Below are positions 36,626 through 45,441 of a stretch of 64,000 bases of DNA, piece after piece (positions within the stretch are counted from its first letter, which is position 1; the number at the start of each line of letters is the position of its first letter). The DNA lies in contig JAJEKV010000038.1 in NCBI GenBank assembly GCA_021234155.1, positions 4,896,847 to 4,960,846 on the forward strand, read 5' to 3'. A model generated the notes under the pieces. That model was not told where the DNA came from, ran no database searches, and saw nothing but the letters and a program-made list of their open reading frames with translations. The stretch comes from Isoetes taiwanensis. Lineage: Eukaryota > Streptophyta > Lycopodiopsida > Isoetales > Isoetaceae. The translations under genes were made by a program, and so were the position numbers.

Positions 36626-36958
36626 GGCACGCACCGACCTCGATTCCCCAAGCTTGCCTTCGCTAGAATGGTCAGGTACGAGATGCAAGCCATTATTGAC
36701 AGGAGGAAGGAATCAAGGAGGAAGAGGAGGGAGAGAGCACCAGACTTCGTCCTGATGGTGGAGGAGGAGGTGAATAGAATCCAAGCAGAGGCCTTGGATA
36801 TACTGCAAGAGGCAGCAGAGGCTCATCTAATTAGCCTCTTTGAGGACAGTGTCCGCTGTTGTATGCATAGAGGACGTGTTACTGTGCAGGACAGGGACTA
36901 TGCCTTAGCTAGATACTTCCGTGGATGCCTCCCTTCTTTTTTGGTTGTTAATATATGA
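36626..36958 (+). CDS. Divergent histone H3-like protein (ORF 4)
   Basis: The open frame gives FPKLAFARMVRYEMQAI (H3 alphaN-like), then about 19 extra, very basic residues (DRRKESRRKRRER), then EALDILQEAAEAHLISLFED (alpha 2, nearly H3: ALQEAAEAYLVGLFED), CCMHRGRVTVQDRDYALARY and FRG (H3: [22 protein letters not shown]), ending at 36956-36958. Core H3 positions LQEAAEA, LFED, H, RVT, D and LAR are kept. The start is unclear: no ATG precedes the alphaN helix in frame, the first internal ATG is at 36669, and a CAG acceptor sits at 36625, so an upstream tail exon is possible. H3 wraps DNA in nucleosomes; the longer alphaN-to-alpha1 region is unlike canonical H3 and longer than in typical CENH3. 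It may be a novel variant or a captured gene. Confidence 0.7.
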   Translation, partial: GTHRPRFPKLAFARMVRYEMQAIIDRRKESRRKRRERAPDFVLMVEEEVNRIQAEALDILQEAAEAHLISLFEDSVRCCMHRGRVTVQDRDYALARYFRGCLPSFLVVNI

Positions 36959-37044
36959 GTGTTTTAATATTTATCGTTATGAGTGTTTTATATTTATCTG
37001 TAATTATTTGCTATTCTATTTATTGCGGCTGTGTATTTATCTAC

Positions 37045-37190
37045 TAGTGTTGACCGTGGGCACGATGCGAAAATGACTATTCCACATTCTGTGGGAAGGT
37101 CTATTTCGCACCATCGCCAAGGTACGAAAATAGTAGTTCCAAAGTTTTTGGAAGGCGCAATTTTGCACCGTGACTACGGTGCGAAACAGA
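37045..37190. repeat. Hairpin array C
   Basis: Three worn copies about 55-60 bp apart, for example TTTTGCACCGTGACTACGGT followed by GCGAAAC at 37151. It follows the histone-like ORF by about 90 bp. Confidence 0.75.
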
Positions 37191-37405
37191 CTGTTCCACA
37201 CACTGCGAAGAGAATGCTTATCTAAAATTGGAATCTACATGTAAGGAAAATGGCCAAGAGTTTTCCAAATTGAAAATGTGCGGTAAATAGATGGATCACA
37301 TGTATCACTTGTGGTTACATACTTATAACTAGCGAATGTCTGAAATATTCTAGTAACAGAATTTAGAACTCATATAAGAGGCATAGCATACATGAATGCA
37401 GAAGT

Positions 37406-37690
37406 TCATTCGCAATCGGGATCATCATGAGCAGGTAGTTGAGCGATGCTATTAATCTCATAGACGCGACGCTCTGGAACCCGATGAAGGTGGATAACAA
37501 CACGATAAAACCCGGAGGAAGAATGATTTCGACCCTCTGCTACTCCTTCCAGCCAGGGATCAAGGGGGATACCCCTCTGAGAACATCTATAAAGATCATT
37601 ATATGTCATAGTACAAGTAATGGAGTCTATATCTTCGGGACGAGGAGGCAAGGTAGATCCCCTGTAATAAGAATAACCAGGCCGAGACAT
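37406..37690 (-). CDS. Small unknown ORF
   Basis: A minus-strand frame with ATG at 37690 reads MSRPGYSYYRGSTLPPRPED and continues through YRVVIHLHRVPERRVYEINS to a stop at 37408-37406 (94 residues). The composition is plausible for a protein and the start is a real ATG. It is the only minus-strand candidate inside the cluster. No domain recognised; a plus-strand frame overlaps but looks random. Confidence 0.35.
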   Translation of the reverse strand: MSRPGYSYYRGSTLPPRPEDIDSITCTMTYNDLYRCSQRGIPLDPWLEGVAEGRNHSSSGFYRVVIHLHRVPERRVYEINSIAQLPAHDDPDCE

Positions 37691-37839
37691 AGCAAATGGA
37701 TGCCTTCTGCATTGAATGGAGCTGTACTTATATCGAACAAATTATTGACATGTACTGTAGCAGCATTATTGGTTATATATACGAGCATAATGTACAAAAT
37801 ACACATGTAAATATAATGTATATACCTGGTTTCTCTTTA

Positions 37840-38030
37840 AATAGCCATCTATGCCTTCATTGTCTTTGTCTGCTTCTTGTTTGCATGCTCCGTGCCTCCC
37901 TGTCCGCTTCTTGTTGCTCTTTGCCTCCCTGTCTGCTACTTGCTTGCATGCTCCTTGCCTCCCTGTCTCCTCCTTGTTTGCTCCTTATTCAGTAGCTTTG
38001 TTGTTCCTTGTCTGCTCCACTAGTTTCTTG
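37840..38030 (+). repeat. CT-rich leader repeats before ORF 5
   Basis: Imperfect repeats of TTGCTTGCATGCTCC / TGCCTCCCTGTCTGC. A similar pyrimidine-rich block precedes the paralogous ORF 6 at 39.1-39.5 kb, so leader and ORF were duplicated together. Confidence 0.65.
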
Positions 38031-38033
38031 CAA

Positions 38034-38602
38034 ATGGTAACTTTGCAAGAACATCCTCGCTGGGCTGATCCAGAATACCTGCAAGCATGCGGCAAATAAA
38101 TATGTGCATTTTTGATGAATTTTTTAGCAACTTTTGGGAGCATCGATGGCGGCACGGTCCAACCACAGAGCTTGCAAGGCAGCTGATTAACTTCATTATC
38201 GATCGCTATACTCGTCATCTCCCTCCACTGCAGGAGATCAGTTCGAGTCATGCAAGGATCACTCTAAGTGCTTTGGGACTTCTTGAACCCCCCTCAGATT
38301 TAGAAGATAGGCTAGAAAAGTTGAAGGACATGCTTTTCCATGGTTTCATGGCCTACTCTCTGGATCACTATGTACCTCTGGTCATTCCTACTAGTGAAAA
38401 GAATAGGATTTATATCCTCATTGAACTTTACAACTTCCATTACAAATCTTTTGTGGATATTGGTAAGCTCCTATTCCGTTCCCTTGACTTCAACATCCCG
38501 TGGTTACTGTCTAAATTCCCCACCTGGGATACAATTCCTTGGGATACACGTGACCTATGGCTACATAGCACACAGCACATAATACATACATATCACAGGT
38601 AA
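38034..38602 (+). pseudogene. Unknown ORF, paralogue of ORF 6 (ORF 5)
   Basis: ATG at 38034 (context TTGCAAATGG) reads MVTLQEHPRWADPEYLQACG, then a one-base frameshift near 38090 leads into FDEFFSNFWEHRWRHGPTTE, LARQLINFIIDRYTRHLPPL, LGLLEPPSDLEDRLEKL, FHGFMAYSLDHYVPLV and DTRDLWLHST, ending at 38600-38602. It aligns end to end with the ORF at 39515-40117: Q-A-C near the start, T-x-ELA-x-x-LINFI, LEPP, A-x-SLD-x-Y and DTR-x-LW are shared. Family unknown. The frameshift suggests the copy is broken. Confidence 0.5.
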
Positions 38603-38804
38603 AGATACTCCATTGGAATATGTGTATAAACTGGTATAAAGATTTTTATAGAAATTAAGTATATAAGCAAGTGATTTCCGTGTAATTAAGTAACATCCTT
38701 ATATTATCATGTATTATCTTGGCAATCTTACACTTTTAGTGTAATTGAATGATCTCTTCTACCATTTTCCTTGTATTTTCTCATGTGATTGTTCTATTTG
38801 TGGT

Positions 38805-38995
38805 CATATTCGGCACCGTAGCCACGGTGCGAAATCGCCTCAGTTACAAATTATTGAAGGGCCTATTTCGCACCGTGGCTACGGTGCGAAATACGTGGAT
38901 CCAGTTTAGTTACAGGTCCATCTTTCGCACCGTAGCCACGGTGCGAAATCGACTCAGTTACAAATTATTGAAGATCCTATTTCGCCACCACCGAA
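38805..38995. repeat. Hairpin array D
   Basis: Four copies about 57 bp apart; three are perfect palindromes (about 38811, 38868 and 38925). The loop alternates AGCC, GGCT, AGCC, so successive hairpins are reverse complements of each other. Spacers alternate between TCAGTTACAAATTATTGAAG and TGGATCCAGTTTAGTTACAG, making a dimer of about 115 bp. Confidence 0.9.
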
Positions 38996-39099
38996 TGGTA
39001 TAATACTTCAGCATTATTCGTATTATTCTTCAACATCTTGGTATTATACTTCAACAGTATTAGTATTATACTTCAACATTATTGGATTCGTAGCTATAA

Positions 39100-39512
39100 A
39101 TTCTTTCACCTTGCTTTCACTTCTCACCTTTGTTCCATGTTTTCACCTTGCTTTCACTTCTCGTGTTCTCACCTTGCTTTCACTTCTCACCTTGTGTTCC
39201 GTGTTCTTCCTTGCTATTTGATCTTGATCCTTGTTCTTTGCTACTTCATCTTCGTGCTCCTTCATGCTACTTGATCTTGTTCCTTGCTCTTGATCTTGCT
39301 ACTCGATCTTGTTCCTTGCTTCCTTGCTCCATGATCTTCCTTGTTCCTTGATCTTCTTGCTCCTTGCTTCTTGCTACTTGATCTTGATCCTTGTTCCTTG
39401 CTACTTGATCTTCGTGCTCCTTGCTACTTGGTCTTGTTCCTTGCTTCTTGCTCCTTGTTCCTTGCTCTGCTCCTTGTTCCTTGCTCCGTCGTTGATCCTT
39501 GCTTGCTTTTGC
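39100..39512 (+). repeat. CT-rich leader repeats before ORF 6
   Basis: Repeats of CTTGCTACTTGATCTTG and TTGCTTTCACTTCTCACC. Reading frames run through it, giving Leu/Ser/Cys-rich low complexity. It ends just before the ORF 6 start codon, so it may be 5' UTR. Confidence 0.7.
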
Positions 39513-39514
39513 AA

Positions 39515-40117
39515 ATGATTGGACCCAATCCTCCCTGGGCTACTCTAGAAGGCCTGCAAGCATGCCCCAGGCATTATGTGCGGCCTGAAACTGATGAGCT
39601 ATTTGACCATTTCTTGGAGTGGAGGTTGCACCACAGTCCCACCAAGGAGCTTGCAATGGAGTTGATCAACTTCATTCTGGAGCGATTTGATTGTGGTCAT
39701 GAGCCACTGATGGAAATTAATCCATCTGAATGTTATAGGAGACTTGCAATGAGGGGAATTCTTGAACCCCCTCCTTATCTGGACGAGATGCTACAGCAGT
39801 TGAGGCCTCTTCTTTGTGCTGGTTATTTAGCACACTCTCTGGATCAATACATATTAGAGTTCATTCATGAAATTTGTAAGGGACAGATGTATGGCCTTAT
39901 TAGAACGTACTACAAGGAGTACAACAACTTTGTGGAGTTGGGGCCGCTCTTCTTCCGTAAGTATCATCATGTGGAATTATTTTTTCTAATAACTAGGTAC
40001 CCTATATGGTGGGAAGAATCAGGCTGGGATACGCGTGAGCTCTGGTTTCCTAACCCAAATATGTGGGTTACCCCGCAGGGGAAGGGAAAGGGGAAGGGGA
40101 AGGGGTTAGGAACCTAG
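39515..40117 (+). CDS. Intact unknown ORF, paralogue of ORF 5 (ORF 6)
   Basis: ATG at 39515 (context TTGCAAATGA) gives about 200 residues without interruption: MIGPNPPWATLEGLQACPRH, then FDHFLEWRLHHSPTKELAME, LINFILERF, ILEPPPYLDEMLQQLRPLL, AGYLAHSLDQYILEFIHEI, NNFVELGPLFFRKY, GWDTRELWFPN and a basic Gly-Lys tail (GKGKGKGKGLGT). Mostly helical, no signal peptide or membrane segment. An in-frame extension to 39341 runs through the CT-rich repeats and is discounted. This is the only plainly intact gene in the cluster; function unknown. Hairpin array E follows about 150 bp after the stop. Confidence 0.6.
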   Translation: MIGPNPPWATLEGLQACPRHYVRPETDELFDHFLEWRLHHSPTKELAMELINFILERFDCGHEPLMEINPSECYRRLAMRGILEPPPYLDEMLQQLRPLLCAGYLAHSLDQYILEFIHEICKGQMYGLIRTYYKEYNNFVELGPLFFRKYHHVELFFLITRYPIWWEESGWDTRELWFPNPNMWVTPQGKGKGKGKGLGT

Positions 40118-40264
40118 GGGAAGGTTACTAGGGACATACTGCCGTGGTCTCTAGTAACCTTTGCTATCTATCATACATAATTCATATGATACCGTGTTAA
40201 TATGTTCTCTAAATGTTCTCTAATATGTTAATATGTTCTCTAATATGTTAATATTCTCTAGTTA

Positions 40265-40860
40265 CAGGCCCATATTTTGCCTTTGTAGCCGGTGCGAAAT
40301 CATTCGATTTAAATTATTGAAGGGCCTTTCGCATTAACCACGGTGCGAAATCGGATTACAACTTATTGAAGGGCCTATTTCCACCGCGTGGCTACGGTCA
40401 TTACGATATTCTCTAGTTACGAGGCCCATATTTCGCACGTAGCCCGCGGCGTAAATCGGCCGAGATACAAATTATTGAAGTGCATATTTCGCACCATAGC
40501 CAATGATGCAAAAATCATTCGATTACAAATTATTGAAGGGCCTATTTAGCCCGCACCGTGGCTGCGGTCGCAAATACGTGGATCGGCTTAGTTACAGGCC
40601 CATATTTTCGCATCGTAGCCACGGTCGCGAAATCGATTCGATTACAAATTATTGAAGGGCCTATTTACTTGAGCCACTAGCCCGCGATGCGAAATCATTT
40701 CGTTACAAATTATTGAAGGGCCTATTTCACACCGTGGCTATGGTGCAAAATACGTGGATCCAGTTTAGTTACAGGCCCATATTTCGCACCGTGGCCACGA
40801 TGCGCAATACATGCATCCAGTTTACTTACAATACAGCATTTCGCACAGTGAGCACTATCG
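40265..40860. repeat. Hairpin array E
   Basis: About ten copies at roughly 57-bp spacing, many worn by small indels, with the same alternating spacers as array D. The best copies include CATATTTCGCACC-type starts near 40486, 40605 and 40786. Confidence 0.85.
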
Positions 40861-41104
40861 AACTGATAAATAAACCAACTCTTTTACAGTAGAGACATTA
40901 TCAAGAGCTCTCAATACGGACATAACCTTTGCCTTGCCTACATCTCATTGATCTCCACTCCCTTGATCGCTCAACAGCTGCGGACTTATACCAAGCTTCC
41001 CTCTTTTTTTCCCGCTAGTTTTTTTGTCTAAACAACTTAGCAAGTGTTGATTCACTCTGGTTCCGTGATTTCTTCACCCATTTGGAGACGATCCTTCTGT
41101 AAAA

Positions 41105-43525
41105 TCATTGACACATCTGCTGTAAGGAATTCCCAACTGAACCTCTGTGTTGAGTGAAAAGGAAGAATGCATTCTTTGCTTGCTTATGGGACTTCTCCAT
41201 TCCCTGTGTATTCCAAATTCCCAGGCTTCCATATTCCCTGACAAACCACACGCCATGTGCGAACAGAATATGGACATAGTGAGTCAAATTGGCCTCACCC
41301 CATGCCGTCAGGAAAGACTTAGTGAAATTTGTGACTGCCTCCTGGAATTTGGCAACATCATTTCCTGCACTACCTTTTTCTGCATTTCCTTTACCAGTAC
41401 AGAGAAATCCTACCATGCCTTGATTTTCTTCAGGCGTGATCTACCACATTCATTTCGATCATCCTCAGCTGCAATAAGATCCTCGTAAGCTTCCCAAACA
41501 CCAGATAAGTTCTCTTTCGCGGGAGGCAAAAACCTCTTAGCCTTTGGACCACCCATACTGGGTTTCAGGGGAGCCTTGCCGGATACCTTTGGATCTTGAA
41601 GTATGTAGTGCCCACATGAAGTCCCACATTAGATAGCACCTTTTCAACTTCATGCATGGCAGCTTCCCTAGAGCTTTGGGGTGATTTATTCCAAGCAAAC
41701 AGGATACTCATGTAAACCATCTTGTCTATGATTCTCAAGAAAGCATGAAGGGTGCATATGTGTACTCTTTTTAACGGAATTGGTAGAATTGGCATCAAGG
41801 TTGTGTCCTTCTCTTCTCTATTTGGTGGCTCATCCTGGATACAGTCTAATGTACTCTTGTCCAACCCAGCTGAATCTCTTCTCGCATAGAGACAGTAGGG
41901 ACAAGCATGAGTAGTCTTACCAGCACCATGCTTCATTCTGTACATGCATTTTATTGTCTTCAAATCTGCAGCAAGATGCCATTCAACCTCGTACTCACCA
42001 TATCCAGGAACTGCAAGTTTTTCTCCGATTCCGTGAGAGGTAATCATTGTGGGGATGGGTGTTTGATCAAAAATCCATTTCAGTATACTGTGATTTTCCT
42101 CTGGTACCTGAAATAAACCAACCCACCAAATGTGATCTTCAGACTGGACGGAAAACTTACCATCTAGATTTGACTCTTCATTCCCTGTATTCAAAGCTCT
42201 GTTCATTAGACTCAGTGAAACACTCTCGTACTTCTCGCCTTTCACCAATTCCATTTCATCCAGCTTCAAAACAATTCTTAGTTTGCCAGCGCACTCTTCT
42301 ACCTTCATGTCATAAAATCGAACCAAAAGCTGAAGCATTCTACTTAAGTCTATCCAGCAATTGTTATTTTCATTAAGGCAGAAAGTATCACCAAACTTCG
42401 ACTTCTTCTTACCTTTGGTATAGGATGGCCATGTATCCAAATTGACACTGCTGGTCAGCTGATACATATCACCAAGAAGCTCTTGCACTTGTCTGTTTCT
42501 CGATGACCTACAAGTCCTCACAGTAGTCATCCTTGGTAGTAGAATAGTTTTGGTAATGCCTTGTTGTTTAAGGCCATCCTGCAAGCATCTGAACAAAACA
42601 ATATAAGCTTGCCTACTTATTCCGACATTGTCACACAGTTCTTGCACTGATTCTGAGGTTTGACTGTTCCCCAACTCCTGCAACAGTTGCTGTACTACAG
42701 CTTTCCTAAGTTGAATGCTACCAGGAAGCTTTAACATTCTCAATACATCATCTTTAGTAACTAATTTCTTTAATAAACTGGCAATATTAGCAGGTTTTCT
42801 CTTATTTTCTTCTGCAAGATTTGGATCAACAAGCTTTTTAATAGCCATGACCTTTTTTTTTGAGCCTCCACCCCCAGGGGCTAATATATTTATGGGCTTC
42901 AGGTTTCTTGCCCTCTCCCTGATCCCTAGTGGAGTTCTTTTCATTCGTTTGGCTCGCTTGTGAAGGGAGTCATTTTCTTGTGCAACCCTCTTCATCCTTG
43001 CTGCAGTGATTTCATCTCCGTCACCAATTTTTGATTTTCTACCTCCAATTCATTGAGCTTGCTGCATTGTTGAGACAGCAAGTAGTTCGCCTGTTGGAGC
43101 TGATTAACATTTGATAAAACTTTGCAATTGAATCCATACAAGTGGTTATACATGGCACGCAAATGTGGATCAGTATTACCATTAACTAAATTATTACAGT
43201 AACCTAGTAACCCTTGCTGTCCCTTACAAGCAAATTCAATAAGACCGGATGCCGAGTGCAAGTTTGGATGGGCTCGAGTGAAAGGATCACAAGGATACAG
43301 TTGGCCCTTAGCCCAGAGGTCTATATTCATGGCTCCAGAAGCTCGCAATGCATCTTCATCTATTGATTGCTTCCAAGTGAACTTATTCCTGTAAGGCAGG
43401 CATCCTTTTGGCACTTGCACTCTAAATTGACCCTCGGAATTAGTTTGATCCTGAAACAGAATTATTAGAACCAAGAACACTCAAAGGAATGCAATGACAA
43501 CTCGGAAACCAAATACCTTCGCCAT
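41105..43525 (-). pseudogene. Second transposase-like gene (decayed)
   Basis: A short first exon (MAK, ending at a donor near 43517) joins DQTNSEGQFRVQVPKGCLPY at about 43450. A helical region (LNELEVENQKLVTEMKSLQQ) passes a one-base shift at about 42995 into KRVAQENDSLHKRAKRMK and a 470-residue open frame to 41565, with VRFYDMKVEECAGKLRIVLK, EWHLAADLKTIKCMYRM, HACPYCLYARRDSAG and KRVHICTLHAFLRI. After more shifts, HYVHILFAHGVWFVREYG and NTQGMEKSHKQAKNAF appear at 41416-41105. The order DLK, CxxC, LHxxL, then H-I-L-x-H and G-x-E-x-x-H matches uncharacterised transposase-like proteins of animals and non-seed plants. It differs from the first family. Several frameshifts make it inactive. Confidence 0.5.
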
Positions 43526-43571
43526 TGACGTTGCAAAAGACTGAGAACCGGAGTGGAGCTTAGAATTAGAA

Positions 43572-43627
43572 AGATTCTTGCCAACAAACAGAGCGAAACA
43601 TATCGCTCTATTTGCTGGCAAGAATCT
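43572..43627. other. 56-nt near-perfect hairpin
   Basis: AGATTCTTGCCAACAAACAG on the left pairs with CTATTTGCTGGCAAGAATCT on the right, and AGCGA / TCGCT extend the stem around an AACATA loop. The stem is about 25 bp with two mismatches. It lies about 50 bp upstream of the start codon of the minus-strand transposase-like gene, so it could be a subterminal repeat, a 5' UTR structure or a small-RNA precursor. Confidence 0.7.
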
Positions 43628-43654
43628 GCCATAATTCGAATTCAAACAATGCTT

Positions 43655-43770
43655 TGGGCGCGATGGCAAGATCGTTGGCGCTCGATGGCGCGATGGCAAG
43701 CTCGATGGTGCGAGGGCAAGCTCGATAGCAAGCTCGATGGCGCTGAAGCTCGATGGCTGAAGCTCGATGG
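43655..43770 (+). repeat. Short tandem repeat CTCGATGGCG
   Basis: About eight copies of a 10-14 bp unit with core AAGCTCGATGG. Confidence 0.8.
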
Positions 43771-43829
43771 TGGGAAAATAAAAATCTTAGATGTAATCAT
43801 CAAATATTCAGGTCGTTAGGAAATAATGA

Positions 43830-45441
43830 TTGCAAAGTTAGGTACGAGGTTAGGTTCGGAGGGGGGGAAGTTAGGTTAGGGGAGAGTGAAAGTTAGGTAT
43901 GGAGGGGGGAAAGCTAGGTTCGGGATCCTACGTGGCGGCCCTCCTAATATATTCTTACAAGGCCCTTATTTGACCTCAAAAAAACTCTAATGGACAGTAA
44001 TACGCTTGCTGCTCTCTTTTTGTTTGGGTCCCATAGGCCAATTGGTCTTCATGGACGATAAAAAATCTATTCTATTCTATTCCATATGCCATCATAGGTA
44101 CAACACACTATTAAAAGTTATCTTTGCTTATACCACCATAGGCATGACCATTCTCTTCCTTCCCTTTTTTTGTAACAAAATTTGTTTTACCTATGCAAGT
44201 ATAAGCGTAGATATATTATGTGTTTCCAAAAGCATCTACACTTTGCTAGATTTTATTTTATCATGTCTTCTAGTTGTATCATTAAGTCTTTTATTTTATG
44301 TTGTAGCAAGTATGGAGGGCTTTTATCCCCATGGAGAAGATTCATCTCCTCATACAAATGTTTATTTGCTGGAGCATGGTAGATACTGTATACCGGCTTC
44401 TCTAAGTAGACTCATCATTGTTGTCCTAGCTTTATCTACACCTGAAACACCTCCATTACATAACATACAAACCACATCCCCTCAAAAATGAAGAAAAGTT
44501 GTAACAACAATTTTTATGTCTTGCTGGACTGCACATCTTATTGAGTTTTGTAATTTGAATAAGGTCCTATGCGCACATAGATTTGTGTTATTTTATTGTA
44601 CCAATAACATGCTTGACAACCTTGTTTGTGCTTTTTGTAATCATGTGTATAAATTAATATCATCGTGCCTTGCAAAGAACCTTCATATGAGCTTTTCAAA
44701 CTTTGGTTCTTATATCATTTATGTACTCCATATCTTTTTATCTAGTTTTCCAAAAAAAGACAAATACGTTAAAATTATTCTAGTACATAGACCCTCAAAT
44801 GGATTTTTTCCGTTTTTAATATGTAAATTTTCTTCTTTTAACCCCCCAAAATGGCACCGCACTCCTAGAAAATAGGCCTTCTTTTAAAGTTCGAGGCCAA
44901 AACTAGCATATTTTGGGGAAATCTTAGGGAATATTCTTTTATTAATGCAACTGCAGGTCATTAGTGCATTTGCTAGGTCGCCTTGTTTTCTGTGATGGAA
45001 TTAGGAACCCTAAAATCCTACAGGGTGGTTTCCATGGAACGGAGATTTTGGATTGAGTACTTTGTGTTTTGCAGAGTATTCTTGCCAGAGACCATAGACA
45101 GATCGATGCCACATGTACGACAGTGAATTTCTTATTTCAAGTCCATGGTTGAATCCAATGGCTCAGGTCTTTTACTAAAAAAAATAACAAAGCGATTAGG
45201 ATGTAGTGATGGCTTAAAATTTCCTAACGACAGGGCTCGCGTGCACAAAATTTCCTACTGAAATTTTAAGGTCATTGAAATTACTTCTTCCTTAAAAGCA
45301 AACTCAAATTTACATTGCATGTTGAATGTTTTGGACAGTCATGCAGAACGACTAAACACACATAAGTTACAAAAAAATGTGCTTCATGTCGGAATTTCCT
45401 CCTCTTCAATTCCCGATTCAAACAAGACGTAAGTAGTGTTT
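43830..45441. other. Stretch without a supportable gene
   Basis: Open frames at 44006-44491 and 44516-44875 (plus) are hydrophobic because the DNA is T-rich; they show no domain. A GTTAGGTTCGGAGGGGGG-like repeat occurs at 43850-43925. Confidence 0.5.

Noticed and set aside
36959-37190. Histone-mRNA 3' stem-loop after the H3-like ORF
   Set aside because: The hairpin is longer, GC-rich and repeated, follows non-histone ORFs too, and plants do not use the animal-type histone stem-loop.
32184-40860. Endogenous giant-virus segment
   Set aside because: Tempting because of hairpins after genes and a histone-like ORF, but I recognised no viral hallmark gene (major capsid, packaging ATPase, family B polymerase) and ORF2 has a spliceosomal-type intron. 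Kept only as one option.
44006-44491. 161-residue hydrophobic frame
   Set aside because: Start and composition fit T-rich DNA; no domain, no splice or homology support.
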